DNA of 64,000 nucleotides from Convivina praedatoris (GCF_933208495.1 NZ_CAKOET010000002.1:186001-250000), one strand, 5' to 3'. Shown: positions 7,672-16,932, counted from the stretch's first letter. The notes: generated from the letters alone by a model not told the origin. Translations and numbers: made by a program.

Positions 7672-9201
7672 ATGATTGAAAACATCATTAACCAAATCGA
7701 TAATTTCGCCCAGGAAGCGGGATCAACCATTGCTTATGATGAAATGGGTATCCAGCATACTTATGCTGATTTAAAAGCTACCTCAGATAGTTTAGCAGCC
7801 TTTTTGGACCAACAAAATCTGCCAGAAAAAGCACCAATTATGGTGTATGGTGGGCAACAATTTGAAATGATAGCGGCCTTCCTAGCAGCAGTTAAGAGTG
7901 GACATGCCTATATTCCAGTTGATGTAAATTCGGCTGATGAGCGCTTACTTGATATTGTTGAAATTGGCGAGCCGGCCGCCGTCATTGCCATTGATGAATT
8001 GCCCATTAGTTTAACAGGATTGCCAGTCTATGGTGTTGCTCAATTACAAACGGTTTTTGAGCAAAAACAAGCATATGAACTTACTCATCCAGTAAGTGGG
8101 GATGATAATTACTATATTATCTTTACTTCTGGTACGACTGGAAAACCTAAGGGTGTTCAAATATCGCATAGCAACTTACTAAGCTTTGTAAACTGGATGT
8201 TGAGTGATGACTTTAATTTGCAGTCCGCGCAAAACTTTTTGTCTCAACCGCCTTATTCGTTTGATTTATCTGTGATGGATTGGGCACCGGCTCTAGCTTC
8301 TGGTGGTACTTTGAAAGCCTTGCCTAAGCAGTTGGCGGATAATTTTAAAGAGCTTTTTGCAGCCTTACCAAAGCTGAACTTGGATGTATGGGTTTCGACA
8401 CCATCGTTTGCTGATGTTGCCTTGTTGGATCCTGAATTTAAGGGTGACAATCATCCAAATTTGAAAACTTTCCTGTTTTGTGGAGAAGTATTAACTAGTA
8501 CCACTGCAAAGAAATTACTCGAGCGTTTTCCACAAGCGGCAATTTATAACACCTATGGGCCAACCGAAGCAACTGTGGCGGTATCTGGTATTAAAATTAC
8601 ATCCGAAACAATTACTGAATTTGATAAGATGCCAATTGGCCGGGTAAAGGATGACACAACCGTAGTTATCCAAGATGAAGATGGTCAGGTGCTTGGGCAT
8701 GATCAAGCTGGTGAAATCATCATTGCTGGTCCGTCTGTTTCCAAGGGTTACTTAAATAACCCAGTTAAGACCGAGGCTGCCTTTAGTCAGTATAACGGTC
8801 TGCAAGCCTATCACACTGGGGATTTAGCAACGATGGATACCCAGGGTATTCTGCACTATAAGGGTCGGACGGATTTTCAAATTAAGTTACATGGTTTCCG
8901 AATTGAACTAGAGGAAGTTGCTCAGCAACTACAACAAAGTCAATGGGTTGAACAGGCTGTGGCGGTACCTCGTTATGATGCAGATGGTAAAGTTAAACAA
9001 CTTTTGGCCGTCGTGGTCGCTAAGCCTAATGACTTTGCTAAACCAATCGAATTAACCAACGCTATTAGGGATGACTTAGCCAACATCATGATGCCATATA
9101 TGATGCCAGGACGCTTTATGTATCGTGAGGCAATGCCATTGACTCCTAACGGTAAGATTGATCTTAAGGGTCTAATTGCTGAGGTGAATGGCAATGCTTA
9201 A
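7672..9201 (+). CDS. dltA: D-alanine--D-alanyl carrier protein ligase DltA
   Basis: 509 residues, normal length. A member of the adenylate-forming enzymes: A3 motif FTSGTTGKPKG (~residues 151-161), YNTYGPTEATVA (A5), YHTGDLA (A7) and the C-terminal PNGKIDLK lysine loop. It activates D-alanine with ATP and loads it onto DltC in the cytoplasm, the first step of teichoic acid D-alanylation that lowers wall charge and raises resistance to cationic peptides. It overlaps dltB by 8 bases. Confidence 0.96.
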   Translation: MIENIINQIDNFAQEAGSTIAYDEMGIQHTYADLKATSDSLAAFLDQQNLPEKAPIMVYGGQQFEMIAAFLAAVKSGHAYIPVDVNSADERLLDIVEIGEPAAVIAIDELPISLTGLPVYGVAQLQTVFEQKQAYELTHPVSGDDNYYIIFTSGTTGKPKGVQISHSNLLSFVNWMLSDDFNLQSAQNFLSQPPYSFDLSVMDWAPALASGGTLKALPKQLADNFKELFAALPKLNLDVWVSTPSFADVALLDPEFKGDNHPNLKTFLFCGEVLTSTTAKKLLERFPQAAIYNTYGPTEATVAVSGIKITSETITEFDKMPIGRVKDDTTVVIQDEDGQVLGHDQAGEIIIAGPSVSKGYLNNPVKTEAAFSQYNGLQAYHTGDLATMDTQGILHYKGRTDFQIKLHGFRIELEEVAQQLQQSQWVEQAVAVPRYDADGKVKQLLAVVVAKPNDFAKPIELTNAIRDDLANIMMPYMMPGRFMYREAMPLTPNGKIDLKGLIAEVNGNA

Positions 9202-10396
9202 TTTACAGCCTTATGCGGATCCTACCTATTTCATTTACCTGTTACTGGCCTTAGTTCCACTAGCAATTGGTTTGTACTACGGGAAACGTTTTGTCTGGTA
9301 TGAAGTAATTGTTTCCTTGTTATTTATCTTCTTGATTTTTGATTCAGGTCGCTACATCCAGCAAGGTATTGCCCTAATTATCTACATGCTTTGGGAAACG
9401 GCGCTGGTTGCTTGGTATACCAGTTATCGTAAACGGGCTAATAATAGTTGGGTCTTTTATATCACGACATTCTTATCTATCCTACCGATTCTAGCAGTTC
9501 GAATTGGTGATACGGGTTTGTTTAAAACCCAACTAACTTTGTTAGGTTTTCTGGGAATTTCCTATTTAACCTTTCGAACTGTTGGGACTATTATTGAAAC
9601 GCGCGATGGTTCAATCAAAGAATTTAGCTTACCTTTGTTTTTGCGTTTTGTGCTTTTTATGCCGACCTTATCTTCTGGTCCCATTGATCGTTACCGTCAC
9701 TTTAATCAAGACGCTACGGTTGCTCCAAGTCGAGATAAATATATTGAATTTCTAGGGAAAGCCGTTTGGTACTTCTTTTTAGGTTTCTTGTACAAGTTTA
9801 TTTTAGCCTATGGCTTTGAACACTTGTATAGTTACACTCAAAATATGGCCATGGCTGATGCTAGTCAGGGGTGGTCTTGGTGGCTAATTGGTGTCGGTTA
9901 TTCTTATGGTTTCTATTTGTTCTTTGACTTTGCTGGTTACTCACTCTTTGCCGTAGCAACGGGTTATGTGATGGGCTTTGATGTACCAATGAACTTCAAA
10001 CAGCCTTTTCGTTCTAAGAACTTGAAGGATTTCTGGAATCGTTGGCATATTACTTTATCATTTTGGTTCCGTGACTTCGTATTTATGCGTTTAGTCTTTA
10101 CCATGATGAAAAATAAGGTCTTTAAAAGCCGGATTACCACTTCTAATGTAGCCTATATCGTCAACATGTTGATTATGGGGTTCTGGCACGGTTTGACTTG
10201 GTACTATATTGTGTATGGCCTTTTCCACGGCGTAGGCCTAGTTGTTAACGATGCCTGGCTGCGTTATAAGAAAAAACACAAAGTACCACATAATAAACTT
10301 ACCGAGTATTTTGCCATTTTCTTGACCTTAAACGTGGTAATGTTTAGTTTGTTAATATTCTGTGGTTTCCTAGATAAATTCTGGTTCCACCATTAA
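9194..10396 (+). CDS. dltB: DltB, membrane-bound O-acyltransferase for D-alanine
   Basis: 400 residues, start at ATG 9194, which is 6 bases after GAGGTGA; ATG 9188 is too close. A multi-spanning MBOAT protein: NLKDFWNRWHITLSFWFRDF contains one conserved His, and GFWHGLTWYY near residue 330 carries the presumed catalytic His. It moves D-alanyl groups from DltC-Ppant across the membrane. The overlap with dltA suggests coupled translation. Confidence 0.95.
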   Translation: MLNLQPYADPTYFIYLLLALVPLAIGLYYGKRFVWYEVIVSLLFIFLIFDSGRYIQQGIALIIYMLWETALVAWYTSYRKRANNSWVFYITTFLSILPILAVRIGDTGLFKTQLTLLGFLGISYLTFRTVGTIIETRDGSIKEFSLPLFLRFVLFMPTLSSGPIDRYRHFNQDATVAPSRDKYIEFLGKAVWYFFLGFLYKFILAYGFEHLYSYTQNMAMADASQGWSWWLIGVGYSYGFYLFFDFAGYSLFAVATGYVMGFDVPMNFKQPFRSKNLKDFWNRWHITLSFWFRDFVFMRLVFTMMKNKVFKSRITTSNVAYIVNMLIMGFWHGLTWYYIVYGLFHGVGLVVNDAWLRYKKKHKVPHNKLTEYFAIFLTLNVVMFSLLIFCGFLDKFWFHH

Positions 10397-10412
10397 TTAA
10401 AGGAGAAATACA

Positions 10413-10649
10413 ATGGACGTACAAGCAGAAGTAATTGAAGTATTGAATGGCATTATTGGTGAAGATATTTCAGATCAAATGGACGACAATTTGTTTGACT
10501 CAGGGTTGTTGGACTCAATGGCTACAGTGGAATTGCTATTGGATTTAGAAAATAAATTTAGCATTCAAGCCCCAGTTTCAGAATTTAATCGGGATGAGTG
10601 GGATACACCTAATAAAATTATTGCTAAGGTAAAAAGCCTGATCGGATAA
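10413..10649 (+). CDS. dltC: D-alanyl carrier protein DltC
   Basis: 78 residues. A small acidic acyl carrier protein with the phosphopantetheine site LLDSMATVELL (Ser35). AAAGGAGA precedes the ATG. The holo form is made by AcpS, whose gene lies 1.4 kb downstream. Confidence 0.96.
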   Translation: MDVQAEVIEVLNGIIGEDISDQMDDNLFDSGLLDSMATVELLLDLENKFSIQAPVSEFNRDEWDTPNKIIAKVKSLIG

Positions 10650-10653
10650 AATC

Positions 10654-11940
10654 ATGACGAACAAAAAGAAATTATGGCAGATTTTCGGACCGGTGCTTGC
10701 GGCATTTGCCTTAATTGGTTTGTTATTTTTATTGCCGTTTCCATTGAACCATCTCAGTCCACAAGCGATTCGTGAATCTTCTGTTTCCTTTGCAAGTAAT
10801 ATCATTAAGGGAGAAGCTGTCAAGAAGGCTGCTTTCAATAATAAAGAAACGAACTATGTACCATTTTTTGGTTCTAGTGAATTAACTCGTTTTGATTCCA
10901 TGCATCCATCGGTTTTGGCGGCCAAGTATCATCGCGATTACCAGCCCTTTATGATGGGACAGGCGGGTACCGAATCAATGATTCATTATATGAGCATGCA
11001 GGAGATGCGGCCAGCTCTAAATCATAAAAAAGCGGTATTTATTATTTCACCGCAATGGTTTACTAAAAAAGGCGTTAATGTCTTCTTCGCTAATTTTTAT
11101 TCACCACTACAGCTAGTTGATTGGTTGTTAAATATTCAGAAGATTACACCGACTGATCAGTTTATGGCTAAATCTTTGTTGAATCAATCTGTTGTTAGTC
11201 AGAGTAATTTATACGCTGGCTTGGTGACAAAAATTGAAAATGGGCAGGCTCTATCCAGTGCTGATATTAGTCGCTTGCGTTTGGAACACCGAATTTTGTC
11301 ACGAGAAGATCAACTCTTTTCGAACTATGTTGGTAGTAACAACTGGCAAAATAAGGTTGTGAAAAATATGCAGTCTTTGCCAGCTGACTATAATAGTACT
11401 GACTTAGATTCAGTTGTTACTAAACAGGCTGAGAAGGCTTCTAATTCAAACGATTTCTTGATTAAGAATTCTTTTTATAAACAACGAATTGTTCCTCAAG
11501 AAAAGCGCCTCAAGGGTTCTCAAGTTAAGTTCAATTATCGAGAATCAATTGAATATAGCTACATGCAGGCTGTCTTAGATCAATTTGCTCAGGAACATAC
11601 GGATGTACTCTTTGTGATTGCACCGGTTAACCAACGTTGGTCAGATTATACTGGTCTAAGTCGCGAAATGTACTATCAAAGTGTTGATAAAATCAAGTAT
11701 CAATTGCAATCGCAAGGTTTCAATAACATTGCTGATTTGTCTCATCGTGGTGGTGAGAAATACTTTATGCAAGACACCATTCATATTGGTTGGCGTGGTT
11801 GGCTTGAAGCTGATCAGTACATTGATCCGTTTTTGTCAAGTGATTATCAGGATGTTAATTATCAGATTAATGATCGTTTCCTATCAACAGATTGGCAAAA
11901 ATTTGATTCTTCTAAGCAAAATGTAGAATCTTTTTCATAG
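10654..11940 (+). CDS. dltD: DltD, D-alanyl transfer protein
   Basis: 428 residues. N-terminal transmembrane anchor (IFGPVLAAFALIGLLFLLPF), then a serine-hydrolase-like extracellular domain with FFGSSELTRFD (catalytic Ser) and a C-terminal DTIHIGWRGW holding the Asp/His pair. It hands D-alanine to lipoteichoic acid on the outer face of the membrane. It begins 4 bases after dltC and is the last operon gene, followed by a long perfect hairpin. Confidence 0.95.
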   Translation: MTNKKKLWQIFGPVLAAFALIGLLFLLPFPLNHLSPQAIRESSVSFASNIIKGEAVKKAAFNNKETNYVPFFGSSELTRFDSMHPSVLAAKYHRDYQPFMMGQAGTESMIHYMSMQEMRPALNHKKAVFIISPQWFTKKGVNVFFANFYSPLQLVDWLLNIQKITPTDQFMAKSLLNQSVVSQSNLYAGLVTKIENGQALSSADISRLRLEHRILSREDQLFSNYVGSNNWQNKVVKNMQSLPADYNSTDLDSVVTKQAEKASNSNDFLIKNSFYKQRIVPQEKRLKGSQVKFNYRESIEYSYMQAVLDQFAQEHTDVLFVIAPVNQRWSDYTGLSREMYYQSVDKIKYQLQSQGFNNIADLSHRGGEKYFMQDTIHIGWRGWLEADQYIDPFLSSDYQDVNYQINDRFLSTDWQKFDSSKQNVESFS

Positions 11941-11947
11941 TAAAATC

Positions 11948-11988
11948 AACTAACTCAACACATTAATGTGTTGAGTTAGTTTTTTTTT
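11948..11988 (+). terminator. Terminator of the dlt operon
   Basis: A 16-bp perfect stem, AACTAACTCAACACAT and its complement around a TA loop, is followed by eight or more T. Confidence 0.95.
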
Positions 11989-11996
11989 GATAAAAT
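11988..11996 (+). promoter_or_regulatory. Extended -10 promoter for acpS, probable leaderless start
   Basis: TGATAAAAT fits the extended -10 form TGN-TATAAT and ends 6 bases before the acpS ATG at 12003. No Shine-Dalgarno is present between them. The upstream TTGAGT (11971) is poorly spaced. Confidence 0.5.
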
Positions 11997-12002
11997 TAAG
12001 CC

Positions 12003-12413
12003 ATGATAGTAGGAATTGGTAATGATTTAGAATCGATTACAAGGGTTGCACAAGTGCTAGAACGTCAGCCCGCTTTTTTGAATATGATTTTAACAAAGGA
12101 AGAAGTGCAGGCTGCCCAGCAACGACACGGTAAGCACTATGCTGAATTTATTGCCGGACGTTTTTCAGCTAAAGAGGCTTTTTCCAAAGCTACTGGCTAT
12201 GGGATTGGCCAAGAAGTTCACTGGCATGATATTGCTATTTTAAATGCTGATAATGGTCGGCCAATTATTACTGTTAAAAATTTTCCTTACACAGTTCGGG
12301 TCGCAATTACCCACAGTGACAATTTTGTGAATACGATTGTGGTAATTGAAAAATTATCTTGGTTAGAAAAATTAAAACTCAGTTTAACTGGGGGACGTGG
12401 AGTTTTACAATGA
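12003..12413 (+). CDS. acpS: Holo-[acyl-carrier-protein] synthase
   Basis: 136 residues, slightly longer than the usual ~120 because of a C-terminal extension after VVIEKLSW. MIVGIGNDLESITRV carries the Mg-binding Asp and FIAGRFSAKEAFSKATGYG the Glu and conserved Lys. It transfers 4'-phosphopantetheine from CoA to AcpP and DltC. No ribosome-binding site precedes the ATG. The stop overlaps the alr ATG (ATGA), so translation is coupled. Confidence 0.95.
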   Translation: MIVGIGNDLESITRVAQVLERQPAFLNMILTKEEVQAAQQRHGKHYAEFIAGRFSAKEAFSKATGYGIGQEVHWHDIAILNADNGRPIITVKNFPYTVRVAITHSDNFVNTIVVIEKLSWLEKLKLSLTGGRGVLQ

Positions 12414-13537
12414 GACAAGAGGAACGCTTAAGATTACGACCAACTTGGTTAGAAATTGATTTATCGGCTATTCAGGCTAACGCTCAGGCCATTATGCAGG
12501 CCACCAGTGCTAGGCGATTGATTGCTGTCGTCAAAGCTAATGCCTATGGTCATGGGGCTTTGCGTGTTGTCCAATCCTTATATGACATTGGTGTTAAAGA
12601 CTTTGCCGTAGCAACGGTAGGGGAAGGAATTGAGTTACGCCAGGGCCTAGCAGCAACTGATGTTAAGATTAACTTATTAGGTGTGCAACCAGCCGAGCAC
12701 GCTGATGTAATGGCTCAATATCATCTACAGCCCGCTGTCGGCGATTTAGAATGGTTAGAGGCTGCTAAATCGCATCTTAACCCTGGACAGGTACTAGGTG
12801 TTCAATTGGCCGTTGATACAGGCATGGGACGAATGGGTGCTGGGAGTTTATTAGAATTACAACGGCTATATAGTTACATTGAAGCGGATGCCTCGTTTTA
12901 TTTAGCTGGTGTTTTTACTCATTTTGCAACGGCTGATGATCTTAATCAGGATTACTATGATAATCAGTATCAAAAGTTCATGAGTTGGGTCCAAGAAGTC
13001 GGTATTCCAGAGGAATATTGGCATTTGGCCAATTCTGGATCAACACTTTGGCATGCCCAGCAAATTCCAACCCAGACCATTCGAGTTGGTTCGGTTTTGT
13101 ATGGTTACAATCCTGGAGCGCCACTGTTAACTAGTCCAATTGAGCTTAAGCCGGCGGCTAGTCTCTATAGTAAAATTGGTGCAGTGCATCAATTACAGGC
13201 TGGTCAATCAGTTAGTTATGGTGCAACTTATCAGGCTGAGCATCCACAGTGGGTTGCAACCTTACCGATTGGTTATGCCGATGGCTATAACCGACGCTTA
13301 GGGGGCATGAATGTTTTAGTAAATGGTCAAGTTGAACAGGTCATTGGACGGGTGACCATGGATCAAATTATTATTACTTTGCATCAAAAGGAACCGGTTG
13401 GGACACCTGTGGTGCTTTTGGGTCAAAGTGGCCAAAAGCAAATTACCATTGAAACCTTAGCAGATTACGCGGAAACGATCCCACACGAACTCTTAACCGA
13501 ATTTAGTGCCCGAGTTCCACGTTGCTATCCATCATGA
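12410..13537 (+). CDS. alr: Alanine racemase
   Basis: 375 residues from ATG 12410, preceded by GTGGAG 8-9 bases upstream; an earlier in-frame TTG inside acpS is rejected. RLIAVVKANAYGHGA carries the PLP lysine, IRVGSVLYGY is a conserved loop and RVTMDQIIITL the C-terminal domain. It converts L- to D-alanine for peptidoglycan and for the Dlt system just upstream. Confidence 0.96.
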   Translation: MRQEERLRLRPTWLEIDLSAIQANAQAIMQATSARRLIAVVKANAYGHGALRVVQSLYDIGVKDFAVATVGEGIELRQGLAATDVKINLLGVQPAEHADVMAQYHLQPAVGDLEWLEAAKSHLNPGQVLGVQLAVDTGMGRMGAGSLLELQRLYSYIEADASFYLAGVFTHFATADDLNQDYYDNQYQKFMSWVQEVGIPEEYWHLANSGSTLWHAQQIPTQTIRVGSVLYGYNPGAPLLTSPIELKPAASLYSKIGAVHQLQAGQSVSYGATYQAEHPQWVATLPIGYADGYNRRLGGMNVLVNGQVEQVIGRVTMDQIIITLHQKEPVGTPVVLLGQSGQKQITIETLADYAETIPHELLTEFSARVPRCYPS

Positions 13538-13573
13538 TGCCTTGTTTTTGGCACGTACATATTAGGTAAAATA

Positions 13574-13939
13574 ATGACAATAGATAATGAAAACATCCGA
13601 CGTGGTGATATTTTTTACGCGGATTTAAAACAAGGAGTTGGTTCGGAACAATCAGGAATCCGGCCAGTCTTAGTAGTACAAAATGATGTCGGTAATCGTA
13701 ATTCGCCGACAACGATTGTGGTGGCGATTACCTCCAAAATTAGTAAACCGAAATTACCAACCCATGTCCTTTTACCAGACCATATGGGGGGGATGAAACG
13801 CGATTCGATTATTCTCACCGAACAAATTCGAACGATTGACCGGCGACGCTTAAGAGACCGAATTGCCCATTTAGAAGCAGCGTGTGCTGAAATGCAACAG
13901 GTTGCTCAAGCATTAAAGATTAGTATTAGTTTGCGTTAG
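13574..13939 (+). CDS. mazF: MazF/PemK-family endoribonuclease without adjacent antitoxin
   Basis: 121 residues, close to Bacillus EndoA: RRGDIFYADLKQGVGSEQ, GIRPVLVVQNDVGNR (catalytic Arg), VVAITSKI (catalytic Thr), LPTHVLLP and SIILTEQIRTID. The cytoplasmic enzyme cuts mRNA at short motifs. The start is ATG 13574 with a weak AGG 7 bases upstream. Only 36 bases separate it from alr, so no mazE fits between them, and the downstream gene is a response regulator. The alr-mazF order is conserved in many Firmicutes, where an antitoxin usually intervenes. Confidence 0.9.
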   Translation: MTIDNENIRRGDIFYADLKQGVGSEQSGIRPVLVVQNDVGNRNSPTTIVVAITSKISKPKLPTHVLLPDHMGGMKRDSIILTEQIRTIDRRRLRDRIAHLEAACAEMQQVAQALKISISLR

Positions 13940-14007
13940 GCCTGTTATTTAATTTACTGTTAATATGGAACTAATATAGTAAGTTAAAACGATACGAGGA
14001 GATTGAG

Positions 14008-14724
14008 ATGGTTAAGGCAATTAAAATACTGTTAATTGAAGATGATGTGAATTTATCTGATAACATTGTTGGTTTTTTACAAGATTTTGCTGATGTAACG
14101 GCCGTTGCGGACGGTTTAGATGGTGAATTTGAAGCCCAAGAAGCCCCCTATGACCTAATTATTTCAGATTTAATGCTACCTGGTGAAAGTGGGCTGGAGG
14201 TGATTAAAAACATTCGAGATAATCACATTGAAACGCCAGTGTTAATTTTAACCGCTAAGACTTCCTTAGATGATAAAATTGAAGGATTTAATGTTGGGGC
14301 TGATGATTACCTTACCAAACCCTTTCATCGGGAAGAATTATTGGTCCGAGTTAAGGCGCTCCTACGACGTTCTGGTGTCTACTCGGAAGATAACACCATT
14401 GCGGTGGGGGATGTCTTAATTAACTTAGAAAATCGTGGTGTTCAAGTTCATGGTAAACCGGTTAAATTAGTTGGTAAAGAGTTTGATATTTTAACTTACC
14501 TCAGTCAAAACAAAAATATTATTGTCACCCGTGATCAAATTTTTGACCGAATTTGGGGAATTGATTCTGATACCACGATTAATGTAGTGAATATCTATTT
14601 GAACAATTTGCGTCGAAAATTAGAAGCAGTAGGACAAAGTGGATTAATTAAAACGCTGCGTAATATTGGCTTTATATTAGAGGTACCTGATGCCCAAGAT
14701 AATCAATCGAAAGAAACAAATTGA
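14008..14724 (+). CDS. OmpR/PhoB-family response regulator, CiaR-like
   Basis: 238 residues. Receiver domain (~1-120) with acidic pair EDD, phosphoacceptor Asp in LIISDLMLPGESG, and Lys in DYLTKPF; winged-helix DNA-binding domain (~130-230) with GKEFDILTYL and the recognition segment VVNIYLNNLRRKL. GAGGAGA precedes the ATG. It overlaps the histidine kinase gene by 35 bases. The neighbouring kinase and HtrA-like protease recall streptococcal CiaRH-htrA; that link is inference. Confidence 0.92.
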   Translation: MVKAIKILLIEDDVNLSDNIVGFLQDFADVTAVADGLDGEFEAQEAPYDLIISDLMLPGESGLEVIKNIRDNHIETPVLILTAKTSLDDKIEGFNVGADDYLTKPFHREELLVRVKALLRRSGVYSEDNTIAVGDVLINLENRGVQVHGKPVKLVGKEFDILTYLSQNKNIIVTRDQIFDRIWGIDSDTTINVVNIYLNNLRRKLEAVGQSGLIKTLRNIGFILEVPDAQDNQSKETN

Positions 14725-16018
14725 AGGTTTCACCTTTTTGGCCCTGAGCTTTATGGCAATTTTTGCTATTTTAGCCGGTGTGATTTTTTGGAATTACTCT
14801 AATTCAATTTATTCCAATAGTGATAAAGTTTTAGAGCAGTATGTCAATTATTATCGTCAGACGAATTTATTATCGCAACCGACGCTATCCAATAACAAAA
14901 AAAATCAGCACGGCAGTCCGGCAGGCTCTTTTGATGATTTTCGTGGTAAGTTACTTTACTATGATAAAAACAAAAAGCAGATTATTAGTGAAAATGTCGA
15001 CACACTGGCTCAATCGGCTTCGGCGCCAACCTTTAAGATGAATGTAGCCTTTGATTCATTGGATTTAGACTTACCTCCGCAAACGATTAAAACTAGTAAA
15101 GGTTATATTCGTGCTCAGGCCATTAAGTTTAAGGACAACACCTTGATGGTACCTAGCGGCAGTGATAATCAAATGACGTATGCTAAGTATGCATATGTGT
15201 TTGTTGATGCGACTGATACTGTTATCAATTTACGTCATTTCCAAGACTTGATTATTTGGTCTTTTGCCTTTGCCTTTGGGTTAGCGGTAATGTTTGCCTT
15301 TGTGATTAGTGGGCAAAATATGAAACCAATTTTAAAGGCTTGGCAGCAACAACAAGATTTTGTAAATAATGCAGCTCATGAATTACGGACGCCGATGTCG
15401 GTTATTCAGGGTAAGTTAGAAACCATGTTGACTAAGCCGGATTCAACTGTACGTGATCAATCTGAGGCCATTATTTTGTCCTTATCAGAAGTTCGTCGTT
15501 TAAATTCGTTAACTAATAATATGCTGACTTTGGCCAAAACTGGGTCAAATATGACTAAGATTGAAAAAGAACCGACTGATGTGGCTTCCTTTTTAAATAA
15601 GATTATGACACCTTACCGTGAAATGGGTGGTTTAGAAGATAAGTTGGTTGAATTAGATGTTAATGTTGATCGCTCTGTCGCTCTTGATCGGAAACGAATT
15701 CATCAATTACTAGTTCTATTGTTAGATAATGCGTTGAAATATTCTGACACTGGGGCTACTGTAAAAGTATCGGCTGTGATTGAAAAAAAGCGATTAGTAT
15801 TGACTGTTGCTGATACTGGTCGAGGCATCAGTAATGAGGCTAAAAAACATATATTTGATCGCTTCTATCGCGAAGATAAAACGGGGAATCGCGAAACTGG
15901 TGGAACGGGTCTAGGATTGTCGATTGCCGAGTGGATTGTCCAGGCCCATAATGGTCGAATTATTGTTAGTGATAATCAGCCGCAAGGCACTATTTTTAAG
16001 GTGAGCCTACCACTTTAA
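14690..16018 (+). CDS. Sensor histidine kinase, CiaH-like
   Basis: 442 residues. Two transmembrane helices (~13-33 and ~182-205) flank an extracellular sensor region of ~145 residues. The H-box NNAAHELRTPMSVIQG carries the phosphorylated His; N-box LLDNALKYSD, G1 VADTGRGIS, F-box FDRFYRED, G2 GTGLGLSIAEW follow. GAGG lies 6 bases before the ATG inside the regulator gene. The signal is unknown. Confidence 0.93.
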   Translation: MPKIINRKKQIEGFTFLALSFMAIFAILAGVIFWNYSNSIYSNSDKVLEQYVNYYRQTNLLSQPTLSNNKKNQHGSPAGSFDDFRGKLLYYDKNKKQIISENVDTLAQSASAPTFKMNVAFDSLDLDLPPQTIKTSKGYIRAQAIKFKDNTLMVPSGSDNQMTYAKYAYVFVDATDTVINLRHFQDLIIWSFAFAFGLAVMFAFVISGQNMKPILKAWQQQQDFVNNAAHELRTPMSVIQGKLETMLTKPDSTVRDQSEAIILSLSEVRRLNSLTNNMLTLAKTGSNMTKIEKEPTDVASFLNKIMTPYREMGGLEDKLVELDVNVDRSVALDRKRIHQLLVLLLDNALKYSDTGATVKVSAVIEKKRLVLTVADTGRGISNEAKKHIFDRFYREDKTGNRETGGTGLGLSIAEWIVQAHNGRIIVSDNQPQGTIFKVSLPL

Positions 16019-16034
16019 TCACTAGGAGATGTTC

Positions 16035-16895
16035 ATGAAAAATAAACAGTTGCTGGGAATAGCTATTTTAGCGGTGGTCATTGGTGCGGGTGTCGTTTAT
16101 AGTGGTTTACAGCCCAACTCTTGGTATCAAATGAGTTTAAGCCAATCAGCCCATCATGATTCAGCCGGGAAGACTACCGTCGCAAAAACGGCCTACGTAA
16201 GTAATGATCCAGCTACGCAGGCCTATGATAAAGTTAAGGCTAGTGTTGTGACGGTTCAAAACCTACAAAAGAAAGCCTCACTTTCACAAGGGGCCGAAGC
16301 TTTCTTAAATCAAAATAATTCCCAGAATAACGACAACCTTCAAACGGCTTCGGAAGGTTCTGGGGTTGTTTACAAGATTAGTGATGGCTATGCCTATATT
16401 ATTACTAATAATCATGTGGTTGATGGCTCAGCCGCTATCCAGCTCATTAATGACGATGGCCAAAAAATTCAGGCTGAAGTGATCGGAACGGATACCGGTA
16501 AAGATTTAGCGATTGTAAAAGCTAAGACCGATATTTTAAAAACAGCTGCTACTTTTGGTGCTGTTGATAAGTTAAAAGCGGGACAGTCTGTGTTGGCGAT
16601 TGGTTCTCCCTTAGGATCGGCCTATGCCTCGACTATGACTAGCGGTATTATTTCTTCACCTAGGCGGGAACTATCCAGTCAGGATACTGGCGGGACTGCA
16701 TTGACAACTATTCAGACTGATGCAGCTATTAATCCTGGTAACTCTGGGGGAGCATTGGTTAATTTAGATGGTCAAGTAATTGGTATTAACTCGGCTAAGA
16801 TTTCAGCTTCATCGGATGGGACCAGTGTGGAAGGGATTGGCTTTGCCATTCCAGCTGATATTGTTCAAAATTTTATCAATCAAATTGAAAAATAA
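16035..16895 (+). CDS. HtrA-like trypsin-fold serine protease lacking a PDZ domain
   Basis: 286 residues from ATG 16035, chosen because TAGGAGA lies 7 bases upstream; ATG 16029 overlaps that site. Signal anchor (LLGIAILAVVIGAGVVYSGL), then the protease domain with His in ITNNHVVDG, Asp in GKDLAIVKA and Ser in NPGNSGGALV. The protein ends at GIGFAIPADIVQNFINQIEK, exactly where HtrA/DegP proteins enter their PDZ domain, and a terminator follows at once, so this is not a simple frameshift. Probably membrane-tethered, facing outward, degrading misfolded exported proteins. Third gene of the two-component operon. Confidence 0.9.
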   Translation: MKNKQLLGIAILAVVIGAGVVYSGLQPNSWYQMSLSQSAHHDSAGKTTVAKTAYVSNDPATQAYDKVKASVVTVQNLQKKASLSQGAEAFLNQNNSQNNDNLQTASEGSGVVYKISDGYAYIITNNHVVDGSAAIQLINDDGQKIQAEVIGTDTGKDLAIVKAKTDILKTAATFGAVDKLKAGQSVLAIGSPLGSAYASTMTSGIISSPRRELSSQDTGGTALTTIQTDAAINPGNSGGALVNLDGQVIGINSAKISASSDGTSVEGIGFAIPADIVQNFINQIEK

Positions 16896-16926
16896 AAGGA
16901 AACCGTCAGGTAAGTCGGTTTCCTTT
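16895..16926. terminator. Bidirectional terminator between htrA-like and thioredoxin genes
   Basis: AAAGGAAACCG pairs with CGGTTTCCTTT around a 10-nt loop; T run on the plus strand and A run upstream that serves the convergent gene. Confidence 0.88.
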
Positions 16927-16932
16927 TTGATT

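Noticed and set aside
16029-16895. HtrA-like protease as a frameshifted full-length HtrA
   Set aside because: A perfect terminator hairpin begins at the stop codon, leaving no room for a PDZ domain in any frame.
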